A model generated the notes under the pieces. The model worked only from the letters and a program-made list of their open reading frames with translations, was not told where the DNA came from and ran no database searches. Source: Rhabditophanes sp. KR3021 (taxonomy: Eukaryota > Nematoda > Chromadorea > Rhabditida > Alloionematidae). Taken from it: a stretch of DNA of 64,000 nt. Below are positions 27,058 through 41,257 of this stretch, piece after piece; the stretch's first letter is position 1, and each line of letters opens with the position of its first letter. The translations under genes were made by a program, and so were the position numbers. The DNA lies in contig CAUJLY010000006.1 of NCBI GenBank assembly GCA_963281155.1, positions 6,572,001 to 6,636,000 on the forward strand, in the 5' to 3' direction.

Positions 27058-29486
27058 ATGCTGCTTTACTATTTGGCGGCAATATTCAAGGGGTTACATC
27101 CCCGAGTAGATGACGACTTCGTGGATAAATTAAATTATCACTATACTTCAGCAATTATATTTGCCTTTGCAATCATTGTTTCAGCTAAGCAATATGTTGG
27201 TAAGTATTGTTTTTTCAAACTTTCATTAATTTTATTCCCAGGATATCCTATACAATGTTGGGTTCCAGCTCAGGTAAGCCATATTCCAGAATATAATCAG
27301 AAATATTAGCTTAGAAACATACATATTTATTATCATTGTCTTATATTTAATTCAATTTATCATGTAATTGACAGGGATGGCATTGAAAAGTTATTTTTGG
27401 TGGGGGAAATGCCATTCCTCGTAATTACTAAGTGCTATCAAAAGAACATTGATTGTAATGCAAAGATTACGATGTATTTTGTGTTAGTAACAATTACAAT
27501 TTCTTAAAGTGTTAAGGAGGCAAGTTATTCAAAGGAATAAAATTAGGTAATGATGAAATAATAAGTTGTAGCTAAAGCAGCGTATATCCTTTATACATAA
27601 AGAATATTTTGCTTTAATATGTCGGTTTCATAATTAATGCAAATCAATTTAAAGGAATTAAACAATGATAAGAAAACATTTTAAATTCCTATTAATTACA
27701 TGATTTATTGATCGAAATGATTTTCAGCTTCAATGTAGTTATTTTACTTTGTTCAACACTGATCCTTCCAAATTGATTAATATAATGCTAAGAAACAAAT
27801 ATATTTTGTATTAATTTGAAAGTTTTACGGGTATTATTAAATTTCTATTTATTAGACATGCATGTATATTCACACGCATCATATTTAATTGGATATGTTA
27901 TTTCTCTGGATGATAATTGAAATTTAGTATCCTACAAAATGCTTCGAATATCCAAAGAAGCCTTTTGCGTAAGCTCTTATAATTTTTCTCATTAAGAAAT
28001 TATTACTCAGTTTCGAACTCTTTTTTGCTTCAATATGAATTTAAAATGTTCTTAATAGTAATTACATTTATAAATGATAAATCTAAAGGCAAACAAAATG
28101 TTTTCTCCTTTTTTGCATTTATATTCAATTTTTCATTATAGTTTACGGATGCCTGGGAGGAGTATTCTGAAAATTAGTAAGTTCGTGGTCTGCACAGAAT
28201 ATGCTGGAAACATCAACAAATTACATTTTATATTGCTTTATTAATTATTTTCCTTTCTAGTTGCTGGGTTGAAAACACATACTATCTTCCACTTACAAGT
28301 GCTTTTCCTTTAGAATATGGTGATCGACGTGCCCGACAGATTTCTTATTACCAATGGGTACCGTTTGTTCTAGCGTTGGAAGCCCTGCTGTTTTACGTAC
28401 CCTGCATTATGTGGAGAGGGTTATTACATTGGCATTCAGGTATTAATGTCCAAAGCTTAACACAAATGGCTTGTGATGCCAGAATGATGGACACTGATGC
28501 TCGTGCCGCTACCGTGCAAACAATAGCTGGACACATGGAAGATGCTTTAGAGATACAACGAGAAGTAACCGATGTTTCAAGTATGTGTGTCGGGCAAAGA
28601 TGGGGAAGTTACGTTACCTGTTTGTATGTATTTATCAAAATATTATATTTAGCAAATGTAGTTGGTCAAATTTTCCTATTGAATATCTTTCTTGGTACTG
28701 ATAATCTTTTGTATGGCTTTCATATTCTTCGTGATCTTTTGAGGGGTCGAGAATGGGAAGTGAGTGGAAACTTCCCTCGTGTGACGATGTGTGATTTTGA
28801 AGTTCGTGTTCTTGGAAACGTTCATCACCACACGGTGCAGTGTGTGCTAAGTAAGTTGAAGAATTTCGTGTATTGATCTTCACAATATCATTTCAGTGAT
28901 CAATATGTTCAATGAAAAAATATTTCTGTTCTTGTGGTTTTGGTTTTTTATGGTGTCTATTGTATCAATTTTTTCCATGGGACATTGGATGCTAATATCG
29001 TTTTTGCCTGGGCAGCATATGAAATTTGTACGGAAATATTTAAGAGCAACAGATTTAGCTACAGACCGCCAATCTGTAAAAAAGTTTGTTCATAAGTTTT
29101 TAGGATTTGACGGAGTTTTTTGTATGAGAATGATTAGTGCACATGCTGGAGATATAATGGCAACAGAATTAATTGTTGCATTATGGCATAACTTCAATGA
29201 TCGTGTTAGAAAAAGTCCTATTGAAATGTTCGAAGGCGGTGTAAGTCAGAGTCCTTCAAAACTTGATGCTAACTTTAAATCATGGTTGTTGGGGCAGACG
29301 AGGTGAGTAAGGTGTGGTTGCATGAAACAATAATATCATAACACATTATTTATAATTATATGTTTTGTGCAATTTTTATCCAAAATACTAAACAATTTAT
29401 TTAGAGGTAAACCACAATTTGACAATTCAAACCCTACTAGAGGAAAGAAACGGAGGAAATCCGATGGATATTTCACATTTGTATAA
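27058..29486 (+). CDS. Innexin gap-junction protein, UNC-9/UNC-7-like
   Basis: Six exons: 27058-27199, 27242-27273, 28142-28176, 28261-28850, 28897-29302, 29405-29486; all phases match, 428 residues. Innexins form invertebrate gap junctions, with four helices and six (hemi)channel subunits. Visible: N terminus [20 protein letters not shown], loop 1 with QCWVPAQ and [13 protein letters not shown], signature YYQWVPF, helix 2 [15 protein letters not shown], loop 2 [20 protein letters not shown] with two cysteines, and [16 protein letters not shown] at the fourth helix. This composition is closest to what I know of nematode UNC-9 and UNC-7, which couple neurons and muscle. The exon starts at an AG before GTACTCTCAGCTGGGATG, so the first ATG is used. 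The tail is basic and ends YFTFV. Confidence 0.95.
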
Positions 29487-29586
29487 ATAATCCATATGTA
29501 TAACAATTTACAAGTATTATTTGATGTTTCAACCACTCAGGATCAAACATGCAAGAATCATTGTCTCTACTATCGCCTTGTCAAAC

Positions 29587-29592
29587 AATAAA
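29587..29592 (+). terminator. Poly(A) signal of the UNC-9-like innexin gene
   Basis: AATAAA about 100 bp after the stop codon of the plus-strand innexin. The next gene is convergent. Confidence 0.5.
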
Positions 29593-30552
29593 AAATATTG
29601 ACTATATGGAAATTAGCGCAACAACTTTTTAATTATTAATCCTACCCCTACTTTTTCATGTAATACTGCCGATTTTGTTAACCAAAAAGATGAAATCTCG
29701 ATTGACTTTAGACGTGTTCTAATGTATATTCAAGAAGCAATGTAGTTCTATTTTTACGCAAAATCAAATTGCCAAATAAACATCACAATTATCTTTTGAA
29801 ATTATGCCAAAATAATATCAAAAGTTTATTTCATTTTTCATAAAGCACCGATTACATCAAAAATATTTCAAACCAAACTATGAATACATACACATTATTG
29901 CACGGGTGCATTTTTTTGTATGATCAATATTTGCTATGATAAATAATATATAAATTGTATTTTAAAAACTTTATTATAATAAACGTCAAAAAAATAAAAA
30001 TTACACTTGATATGATACATTACATGTTAATTATTAAAAACTTGATTATCCATAAAGTAATAATAAAGTTTGCAAAAACGAATAGATATTCACTTTGACA
30101 ACAATGGATGTTTTGAATGAATTATATGTATAAACTAAACCCGTGTCCCAACATTTCATGCATTTTATATAAATATAAATTAACTTTTTTACAAAAATGA
30201 GAAAAAGGAATTGGCAAACTATTAATTATAGTCTAATTTTTGCAAGCTTGATCCATAATACACGACATTAATTGAAATTCTTTAGACACATACAGTTGAT
30301 TTGGATTAAATAAGTACATATAATTGATATCGCTTAAACACATATCGTTCGGATACATATGTGCAATTAAAATTGTTTAAACATATACCATCAGATTGTT
30401 AAAACCATATACTATTCTTAAAATCGTTAAATCCATATACACACATAATGCAAATGAAATTGTCGAAACATATACACATGTATATGTAATTGAAATTGTA
30501 AAAGAAATGTAATTGAGGCGGTTGTAACCACATTAAATTTGTCAAACATTAA
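29593..30552. other. Convergent intergenic region with AT-rich imperfect repeats
   Basis: About 1 kb between the innexin and srGAP stops. It includes the repeat at 30345-30515; otherwise nothing is visible. Confidence 0.45.
30345..30515. repeat. Imperfect short tandem repeat
   Basis: A motif of the type AAATTGTTAAAACATATAC recurs four to six times at spacings of about 27-40 bp, 50-200 bp downstream of the srGAP stop on that gene's strand. One end (30343-30377, GTTCGGATACATATGTGCAA) recurs with few changes at 50989-51014. Confidence 0.45.
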
Positions 30553-33335
30553 TCAAACAGCAGCAGACTTGGGAGTTGAAATAGTTGAATTTTGATCTAT
30601 ACAACTAATTGCATCATCGCTATCAATGCTGGCCAACTTCTTCATTGCCTCTTCTAATTCACTTCCACATGTTTTACCATTGATGGTAATTGTGTTCATA
30701 TGATTTCCACCATATTTGTTAAGTCTGCGAGACCAAATACTATTGCGATCAGCTGAGGGTGACATTTCATCAAGTGGAGTTATGGTGTGCAATGCATCAA
30801 CTGCCAATGCCATATTTAAAGTGGATCTTGAAGTGTAATTTGGAAGATGAATGTCCATCTCACTTATATCCGATTGAGCACCATATTGTCTATAATGTAA
30901 AATATAAGTATTTGTTAACTTAAATTGTTCTTACTCTGATCCTGTAGAATTGTTTTCGGTCAAGTCAGAGGGAGTTCTAAGTTTTGAACTCTCGCCTTGA
31001 CTACCACCAGAACTTTTGGTATCAATAGATTTACCATTTAAAAGTGGTGATTTGTCTGGACTTCTGCAGACATTATTATCCTCATCACTTTCAATAGTCA
31101 TTGAGTCTCCAATAGATCTCAGCCGATATCTAGTTGATTCCTTGTGATAAACAGGACCAGGTGTTCCTTCACAAAATATTAGTTTATGTTTAGTAATAAC
31201 TTGTTGCAAGAAGTCATTCACAAATCTATGATACTGAATTGGATCTCTGTCTTCTGGAATAGGAAGCATTGCGGGGCCTAAGCACACTGCCAAGTTGTAG
31301 GCATCCATGCAGTTTAGAGCGTTATTTTCACAAATATGATCGAAGAATGCAAACAAATATCTTAATGTAAACCATACGGGTTGAGATAAATCAACGAACA
31401 TTTTACGAATACATTCTAAGAATGATTCTTTCGAACTTCCCCATGATTCTACACAATAATCGAACATTGCAAAGGGAATCATTGGTTCTCTTAATTCCCG
31501 AAGGTAAAGTTTCAAAACGCAACAAATGGCATGGATGTCTGAAGTTTTGACACCAGATTGTAAAGGATCATGTCCCTTTTCGAAAGCATCTTTCAGGGCC
31601 ATTAGATCAGAATTTGTAGCAGATAATCTAAAAAGTCCTTGCATCGTAAGGGCATTATCTCTAATAGCATTGACGCATGAAACAATGATTGGAGGAATTA
31701 AGCATCCCTTCAGAAAACAATACTCTTCAACTGTACCACCAAACAATTTGGGGACTTGTTCCCCGACAATCAAACTACCAATTCTTCTTCTGTGTTGTTG
31801 CCTCGGTGTAGTTTGATTTTTTATAGCCGTTTCAGCATTGTTCATAGCTAAATGCTTGATGTACATTGCTTCTTCACTGTTGTCCTGCATTAATACACTT
31901 GCACTGCCAACTAATGAGTTTTCAATTCCTAGGGAACGCGCGATTAATCTATTTAGAACATTTCCAGTTAGTAAATGTTGTCTAAAACAGGTAGTGTACG
32001 CGTCTGTGGCATCGGCTAGATTTACGGGCTTATTCAATTCTTGGATACCCTCCTTTTGCTCGTTATTAATAGCCATAAAGCCTCTACAAATGGTGAAATT
32101 AAAGATACCATCTTCTGGGGCAGGAATGATAGACATTTTAAGTATAGTTCTTTCCAAATCTTGCAAAATATTCCACGTATCATCAGTTTCACTATTCAAA
32201 TTTTTGATACGGATTTTAATTTGGGCATGTCTCTGAGATAATTCACGCATCAAATCTTGGTCAGCTCTGATCTCTTCAACGTCGTCATCAAATTCAGGTT
32301 TAAACTTGAAAGGGCTTGGTAGCATAAATGACTTATTATTCAATCTCACAAATAATGCTTTATCATTTTTTAAGTCAATTTTCTCGGCAAAGGAATGTAA
32401 ATTGTCTTTTGACCTTAATTCAAAAGCTGCCACAAAATTTTTATGCTTACCCAAAGCTTCTACTATCTTAAACAACCAATGTTGAGTTCCGAGATCGGCA
32501 CAATCTACAATGTCAGAAATATCATCATTGTAATATTTGGCCATGGCAGCATTCGCTGCTGAAACACACAAAATGTATTCATTTCTTGATCGGTCGCATT
32601 GCAACTTGATGTTATCATATTTGTTTTGACGCTAAAAAGTATTCATCAAATTTGAAAGCTTTATCTAATTTACCTTTTCGTGATACTTCATCGCATCTTG
32701 TTGTTTCCTTTTTGAGTTTGAATTGATGGCTTTGTCAAGTTGATCAGTAGCAATACTGAGTTTGGCTTTCGATGATGAGTAATCTTCCGCGTTCTTAGTG
32801 TAAATTTTCATGGCTGTAGATAATTCCTCAATTACCCGATAAATTTCATTTTGTGCAGTAATGCAAATTTGGTTCACATTTTTTACCATAATTACAGTAC
32901 TTTCTTGTCTAGATTGTATGAAGGGATTGATGACATCGTCAATATATCTTACAGCTTCTAAACGACCGCCAGACTCATCCTTGGCATTTGAAATTAGAGT
33001 TTGCAACAGGTCGTAGTTAGTATAATTTTCCTTTTCAACATTTTTAGCCTTTTCTTTTTCCTTTTCAAGATGGGTAGAATAGGAGTTGGACAATTTTTCC
33101 AATTTTTTAGCATATTCCATATCCAAATGGTTTTTCTTCCTTAAAAAATCCATAATTTCACCAAGCAATGAGACTTGCATATCTCCACGATGTAAAAAAC
33201 ATCTCAGCTGATCGTCCATCCTATGTTTAATGCCTGAAAAAATGTGAAATCAATTGACACGAGTATTATTTATATTAACTTACTTTTAACATTATGGTGA
33301 AATTCATTAGGAGAACGCTTTTTTAGCGAATTCAT
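30553..33335 (-). CDS. srgp-1: srGAP: F-BAR and RhoGAP protein without SH3
   Basis: Four minus-strand exons, phase-matched: 33335-33284, 33233-32674, 32631-30935, 30889-30553 (881 residues). srGAPs bend membranes through an F-BAR dimer and switch off Rac/Cdc42, acting in cell migration, adhesion and neuronal guidance. The F-BAR region covers roughly residues 20-330 (LLGEIMDFLRKKNHLDMEYAKK at its start), with coiled-coil character throughout. The RhoGAP domain spans about 500-690, with the arginine finger in GLFRLSATN (about residue 539) and LKLYLRELREPMIPF. The last 190 residues are polar and serine-rich with no SH3 motif (no ALYDY/WW pattern), unlike vertebrate srGAPs. As far as I recall, the C. 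elegans ortholog also lacks SH3. The start ATG is followed by a basic leader. Complete. Confidence 0.93.
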
Positions 33336-35043
33336 TTTTTGTAATTTACTGTTCCAATTTAAGTCTTTAAAATAGCTTTAAATAAAAAATCTAAAAACAG
33401 GAATAAAATAATTAGAAAGTGTTTTTCTTTAAAAGTTGATAAAATGTGTATGTCGGGAATGAATGGTAGATATGGACATAATACATGTGTGAATATTTAT
33501 ATATTTTAACTTGAATCTTAAAAATAATATCATAATAGAGAAAAGACGAAAATAGTGTTATGAATGAAAATATTACAAGTTTCTATTAAACCTTAAGATT
33601 AGTGAATGTATATTCTTTCATAATAACTTAAATAATAGCCACACATCATGTGTATTCATATGCAGCCATTTAGACTCATAAAAATTCATTTAAATTCAGA
33701 TAAATTTATATTTATCACAAAAATAAGTTCATAAGAAATGGTGGGTAATTGGATAATATATGGTTATAAGTAGTACTAATAAATATTTATTTATACTCAA
33801 TTATGTCAGATACTATACAAATTATAAATCACATCAATTCTTGTAAATGAGCAAAACATTATAAAATACAATAATAAACATACTTATAGTAGTCAAAATA
33901 AATATGCTTGAAGAAATTGACGTTTTGGAAACTGTATGTTATAAGGCTTCAACTACTTCAGTCTACTTTCTACATTTCCTTTTTTAAAATGCAATTTTTT
34001 TAATAATGGGTAGTAGTATATTTATATATTAGTTAAGAAGAACACCATTCTTAAAACTTTTATGAACAAAGTGATATGGATAGTGTCGTTACTATTTTCT
34101 TGAAAACGTATAGGATATATGTGATAACAATAGCTGTCACTCATTCGAAGACTATCATATTAACAAATCCTCTAAAAATGTCTAGTTTTTAATAAATGGA
34201 CAAACATATGCTTTAATATAAAACGTATGTTTGCTTATACCCTCAGCATAACATTACCAAAAGGATTTTCTTCGTCTATATGAATAAATACAAATATATC
34301 TACATATATGTAATCAAATGAAATTAGATTGCAGGATGACAAAAGATAAGATATGAAAATAGACGTTCTTTAATGTTAAATAAAACTTGAACTCTATGTC
34401 ACCTGAATAAGAATAGGTTTTCTATTTCACTTTCAATTGCCAATTGTTTCAAGTATCATGATCCTTACAATTGAATTATCTGTTTTATACATTAATAGAT
34501 CTATATTTATAAACCTTATCACAACATATACATATTAATGTCAGTAGTAACAAATATTAAATTACTACTAAAATTTAATAAATGGATTCTCCATTTACAA
34601 AAAACATCTAAAAGTATGTGGATATGAGATAAGCAGGAAGATTCTAAAATTGATAACACCATGCCATATGAATAATTTGTTTAACATATAAAAAATATGT
34701 TGCTACTTTAAAGATCGAAACAATTTGCTTACTTAATTTATTATCTGTTTTAAAACAACTACAAAATTAAAACGACTATATATCTGGCACCATATATACT
34801 AGTATATTCATAAACAATTTTTTATACAATTCCTTCTTCCCCAATATCACTAGAAAACAGGCAAAAGTCACAAAAAGAATGTCTTTTTGAAAATTTATAA
34901 ATGTTATAAAATTTGTAATTCAAAAAAGTGTTTTCTATGTAATTTTGATATAATACAATTCATTATCAGCATAACGTAAAATTGATGCCTTCAAAAAATA
35001 ACAATAATATATTTAATCTAATATTAAATTAAAATTTCAATAG
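33336..35043. other. AT-rich region upstream of srGAP
   Basis: Should hold the srGAP promoter, and possibly the introns of whatever gene ends at 35118. No further exon could be supported. Confidence 0.4.
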
Positions 35044-35118
35044 ACACTTAATAATGATCCAGCGGAACAAGTTATAACAATGAGATATAGCGAGCTTTTT
35101 GTTAATAATCTGAAATGA
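35044..35118 (+). CDS. Orphan terminal exon, plus strand
   Basis: After a TTTCAATAG acceptor an open frame of 24 codons (TLNNDPAEQVITMRYSELFV then NNLK) ends at TGA. Its amino-acid composition (charged and balanced) is unlike the surrounding AT-rich noise, so it looks like the last exon of a gene whose other exons I cannot find. The opposite strand is also open through this segment but reads as hydrophobic filler. A possible 24-nt microexon (TTTCTAG acceptor, AG|GTGAGT donor) lies at 35398-35421. Low certainty. Confidence 0.3.
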   Translation, partial: TLNNDPAEQVITMRYSELFVNNLK

Positions 35119-37390
35119 TTGTGGGGCCAGGATGAGAGGTCGTCGATCTTCCTTACATCAATATATATTAAATCGGAACAATCTTTATATATGCACTGGT
35201 AGCGATAGCATATTAAATGCAAAATAGTTTGTGGCGGAAAGATGTAAGCGTGTTAAAATTATCAACTCACTTTTTGATTACCTCTTGGTAAAATATTAAT
35301 TTATACAAATTTATAATGAATATTTTGTGTGTGAAAGTATATGTCACTCATTGACGCGAAAACAAGGGGGCTATTTTATGTTTTTTGTTATTTCTAGATA
35401 TTATTATACAAAGAAGATTAGGTGAGTAAATTGGTTGAGAAAGAGTCGATTTGGACATACAGAAATACATCTATAAATACACATTTATGTATATGCAAGA
35501 GACTACTTTAAACAAACTTAAAATGACAAAAAAGGGAGATTGATCTGTGTCCATTTATATGATTGCGGGAAAGAAGGGACTTGGTGACGCGACTTTTATA
35601 ATTCAACTCACAAAACCCTGTCAATGTGTTTTTGCCATTATTATGCTGGATTAAACAACAACACTTCTTTTAATGGCTAGTAGGTCCTCCTTTTGTGACA
35701 AATGAAAAGTGGACTTGTTCCAATTATGGCTATGTATGTGCTATATATCGTACAATAAAATCGTCTGTTTTAGATTATCACTTTATTTATATGAACTAAA
35801 CGTTCGTTTAATAAAAGCAAGAACCGCAATTTATGACAGTTTGTTTAATCTCAAGACTTTTATAATTTATTTAATAGAAGTAGAAATAGAAGAACGTGTA
35901 CATAAATACATATATGTTTGAGCACATATTATGATACTCTAACACCTTCATCTATATCTTTTCAACAAATGTTAACTTAAAAATAGTTGAGACAACACCT
36001 TTTTAGCGAACACAAAAGGAGATAGGATGCGAAATATAAAAAATTTGTCGTCAAGTACAATAGTTATAAAGTACTTAAAGCAAAGAAAATATACATATAT
36101 GTAACAAATGTGATTATGTGACATGCCCAAGGAACTAAAGAATTATTATATTTTGTAAACGAATTAAAAAGACTTTACGAGCCCCCATAATTCATAAAGA
36201 TTCAAATCAACACACACACAAAATTCTCTAATCATTATAGCTTGCCTTTTTATTTAGACAAAGACATTTTGATAAAAATATTGGTGTATGTAAAAGGGTC
36301 TGATCAAGAAAGTAATTTAGGATATATCAAAATATATTTATCACTTTGTCAATAACCCAAACATTCAAATGGTAAATACTTAAAGGTTTGAATGTATTTA
36401 AAGATAGTTAACAAAGAGAATGGTGCACAATTCTGCAAAACTTTCACTAATTCTTCATTTTTCTTTCCTAAATAATTTGAATCAGCTCACTTTTGTGAGA
36501 CGACAAAAAGAAATAACTTTTCGGTAAAAAGATACTAATCTTAAAGAAAGTGTGAAATAAGTTCGAGTCCTTTTACTCACCTTTTACTCAAATAACATAC
36601 AAACTTTGTGTAAGTAAATATATGTTGGTTACAAAAAATGATTTATGTATCAATCTTAGTGTATATGCTTATACATCTTATATATGCTAATTACGGGCAA
36701 AGACAAGTCAAAATCTTTTTAAAGTTGTGTGGCATCATTACTAAATAATAAGGATATGATATCAGTGCAAAGAATAAGTCGACAAAAATTGTGTAAATGT
36801 AGTGAATATTTTTTGATAAATAGATGTTATGTACCGAGAGAACCAAAAAATGCGTGATGCCATGAAATAATGGATATGTGGCAACGGTAGTATCGTTGCT
36901 GTTTAAAAAAGTAAGGGTAGCAATTTTCTCTCCTTTTCTGAAAAAACGAGCCATCAAAGAGATTGATAAAATTTGAACAGTAAATAAGATATGGATGGTA
37001 AAAAGGGACTTACTAAAAAACGGTAATTTGGTTGCGCTCTTATGATGATTGATATTATGATACAGAAAGAAAATAGTCGCTATCGTTTTAATATGTTTGT
37101 TACAGTGCGTCTTTTGATATTTTCAGTAAGTTATAATTAATAGAAGCTCAACAATAAATTACATGAAATGTAGATACTTACAAGTGCCGTCATCGAAAAC
37201 ATATGTATCAGTACTTGTAATTTAATAAGATTTATAGCGCCGGATTAAATCAAATTAAAACTTATCTTACTAAAATATACATGCACCACATGTTAGAGTC
37301 TATCAAGAATTATCCTTTTGTTGTTACCATCTTGAAATTTAAAAAGTAATTAATCATGCAAAAAATCATAATATTAAACTATTTTATTAA
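35119..37390. other. AT-rich region, nothing firm
   Basis: A minus-strand segment at about 36945-36840 sits between a TTTTTTCAG acceptor and a GTACAT donor, and a four-codon start (ATG at 37193, donor GTAAGT) lies upstream of it. Together they would give a tiny protein, which I do not consider established. Confidence 0.3.
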
Positions 37391-37449
37391 CTACTCGCAC
37401 GCAGCATTTTTTCCAAATTGGCACCTAATAGGTTGTCCTTCAGCATCGT
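37391..37449 (-). CDS. Orphan terminal exon, minus strand
   Basis: Following a TTTACTTTAG acceptor the sequence encodes DAEGQPIRCQFGKNAACE and a stop, with an AATAAA signal starting within 4 bp of the stop. Two cysteines and a charge-balanced composition argue for real coding sequence, perhaps the end of a small secreted protein. Incoming phase is 1. Upstream exons should lie between 37.5 and 41 kb on the minus strand but none is convincing. Confidence 0.35.
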
Positions 37450-40400
37450 CTAAAGTAAATGATACACTTTTAGAAAGCTCATTATTTTATCTATAGTCAA
37501 TGTATTATTATACTTTTCTATTATTTAGACCAACCTTTTCAATTCATTTTTTTAATCAATTTAATTGTTAATTGATGGAGGTCATTTTAATCATAACCTC
37601 ATTGAAAGTATTTTTACTGAACGTATATACAAATGAATGTATGTTCGCATAAATGAATGTGTTAGATAAATGTTAAAAACATAAAATGGATGCGCAAATT
37701 TTATTAAAATTGCTTAAGAATGATTGATACCTTTTATGAAAGCTCAAAAGTACTCTTTGTTAACAACAAATTTCACATATGTGTCTTTTTGATTAAAAGG
37801 CATATCGTCAACAAACACACATTTTAAAACATCAGAAAGTGTTAAATTGCTGATCTTACTTTAGATATGAATATTATAGCCATTTACATTGATGATTAAA
37901 TTTTTTTGTAACCATCAAAGTCACACTGATTTTTTCAAAAAAGGAGGCAAAGTCATTTGATGATGGAGTGTCACATAAATAAATATAAACGAATCCAGTG
38001 TATATTTTCCTGCCGAAAAGCTGCAATGTATTTTAAAAGAGACTGTACATCATCAATTCAAAATAGGACTCAAACACAAGTCGTATTTGTTAACATCATT
38101 AGTAATATATATAAACATAGATCCCTTTGTCCTTTTCACATTTTTAGTTAATATATAAAACATGATTATAAGAGGACTATTTTGTTGGTTTGAATGAGGA
38201 GCTCCATTTTTAACAGCAATAAAATAATGATACAAAGATATAGACTTTACTGTTACATAGACCACCGACTAATGGAGACAATTATATCCATGTTAAAAAC
38301 ATTCTTTCATAATAATTTTAGTTGTAATGAAGATTTATGCAAAATTAACCCTTTAAACAATAATGCAGGCACATAAAATCTCTTTTATTATATTTTTAAA
38401 TAATATACATACTATTTGGCCATTAATCAAACGATTCCTTAACCAAATTTATGATTTCATAACAAAAAACATATAAATAAAATATTACTTTTGATGATAA
38501 TGTTTTTTGGTCGAAAAATCGTATTAATGATAATGGCATATAATGTAACTCTTATATTTATGTGCACATTATAATGATAGATTTTTTAAAAGCAATATTG
38601 GGATATCTCAGCTTAATGTTACAAAAAATTTGCCGTGAAAGTTTATTAACGTTAATAGTAATAGAAAGTAGTTGAAAGCACATTTATTTTGAATATAACA
38701 TAAAATTGTTAAATACATTAGCATGAATTAATATCAAAAAATTGTTTTGTCATTGTGCCTATTAGTATTAGAAGAGGGGGATTTTTTATCTATTTAAAAA
38801 AGTTGTACATCACACTTTTATAGCGATACATTTGATAATTTTATATTTACATATAAGTTGTTATAAAGGTATACTAAATGATGATTCAAAGCATTGAGCA
38901 AAAACATTAATGTTTAATGAATTTATGAAATTTGATTCTCCTTACAACTTTCCTTGCTACCTATCACTTTAACTAAATGACTGAGAATATTAGGCAAAAA
39001 ATAGTCATATATTTTTATTCTTTATTGGAAAAATTATTATTGTGATGCATTCGTAGTAGTTTATTTTAACTGTCTAACGGTAACAATAAATATATAAAAT
39101 ACACGGCTACATAATACTTACAACATAATAAACATATACATTTAATTTAATATCAATCATTCTACAGCAATTTTAGATATACACTTTTTGACTTCTTGAT
39201 ATGGTATAGATAAGCTCAAAGCTTTTCATTATTATTATATTTTTTCGACAAAGTAGCTTAAAAATAATTTTTAATACTAATAAACATTAATATTATCTAT
39301 TCCATCGACTTTTCCCAGTGTTTATAGTATGTACGTTCATAAAGGCAATCAGCACAACTTTATTTAAATGAAGAGGAACTTTGTTTAGTTCAATCTTACA
39401 AAAAAAGTTATTTAAATATAACTACCACAATTAGCGATGGCCGTTGTGTGGGATGGCAAAATATGAATTAATCAAGATGAGGAAAGTGAAAGATACTAGA
39501 AATACACCCAAAAAATGTTATATGAAGTGTATTGAAAATTAGAATCAGTATGGGATTAAAAAATGGATGGGCACATATAGTACCACTTTTTTGTTTCAAA
39601 CAATGCTTAAAGACAAAAAGGGCAAAATTAAAAAATAGTTGTAAGAAAGAAATTTGTAAAGTATAATTATAAAAGTGTTTGAATTTTTGTTGTTGTTTGG
39701 ATTAGTTTAGAATTTTAATCATTGTAATTGTTGTATACAAACCTCTCCCCTTCATCATCAACATAACAATACCCAAATTATATGTTGTCAAAATGAAGGT
39801 GGATGTGTGTTGGTACTGTCTTTGATAATATTGAATATAAAGATATATTTTTTATACTCAGAGGTTCATCGTAATTTAGATATTCTAATGTATGGTAAAA
39901 ACAAATAAATAAATATTTTTTGAGAATGTTTCTTTGTCTTTCAACACACAATATACATACAAATTTGATAGCAAGTCGTCGGCACCAAATTATAAAATGA
40001 CAATGATTTATTACTTTCAAAGGAAGTTCACAAAGCAGGAAATATTTAAATAGACTTTTAAAAACAAAGCTTCACAGGGCAAATGATTACCTAGAATGAC
40101 AAAATTTAATAAAAATAAGTGGTGTATTTGAAGGCTGTGAATAGATAAATCAAACTTTTGATGTCATTTCCTTAAAAAGTATCAGTGTGAACTTCCCATA
40201 ACTCTTACTAAATTTGGTACATCTACTATAAATCACTTTTTACTATTTGTGTTGTGAAAATATACATCGCTAATTGCATGGAAATAAAGTTTAGATATAT
40301 GCCTATTTAAAAAGGATATTTGATGAAATTTATTGGCGAAATCACCGTACACAAATAATTATGATGGCGTCTTTTAGATATATTCAAATGTTTATATCAT

Positions 40401-41257
40401 TTAGCCAAATGGAAAGGAAAAAATGCTTAAAAAGTAGAAATATTTAAAAATAATAAGTATTTGGTAGCTTGTATGAAAATGTTATATGAATTAATAGGCT
40501 TGATAAAAAAAGGATATGAAGAATTCATACCATCTTCTTCATTATATTTTTTTAAATGTCATAGGGTTCTAAATTTTTATATGAACAAATAAAAAAGTAA
40601 GAAACTACCATTAAACATGAATCACAATCGGAATCTTCAATTAGACAAAACCAAAAAATTAGCCCAAAAGAGACGGCCTTAAAATTAATGGGTTGCATGT
40701 AAATAACAGTGATGTTTATATTAAATTGTTTTGGAAGTCAACATTTTAAATTATACTTTGGGAACAATAGAATTAGTTTAAATAAATGAACTGGGATATG
40801 TTAATTTCAAGTATGAAAAATGCCATCTCTTCCACATCATGGCTTTTTGTTGATAATCAAGAATCTTTTTTATTTCATTCTTTATAATTGAATTAAACAA
40901 AAAATTTATAATAAAATATATATGTAAATTTGGCATAAAAACAGGCAACTTACTTAAATACAATAAATGGCAACATATTATTTTATACAGAAATATGAAA
41001 TTATATATATAAAAATGTTGGTAACATCTTCTAGGTCCCGTCGATTACTTGCAATTTTTGAAGAAAAACACAACAAATGTACTGATTTTTAAAGCTCATC
41101 AATCATAACTACTAAACAGTCATGTAAAATATGGTTCAATTTATAATTTTGTATTTGGTCTTGTTGAGTTTTGAGAATGTAGATATGTGTATGAATATAC
41201 ATATTTAGGAAAAGGGTAACGAACTAATAAACATTATTACCCACCATCACCCTCTAT
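37450..41257. other. AT-rich region, no gene called
   Basis: Nearly 4 kb, rich in A/T runs. Open frames on both strands are short and of low complexity. It probably contains introns of the gene ending at 37391 and the 3' flank of the second innexin. Confidence 0.4.

Noticed and set aside
31526..32241. Plus-strand open frames
   Set aside because: Antisense shadows of the conserved srGAP coding exon.
36545..36575. GTTCGAGTCC resembling a tRNA B box
   Set aside because: No A box upstream, the T stem does not pair and no acceptor stem can be folded.
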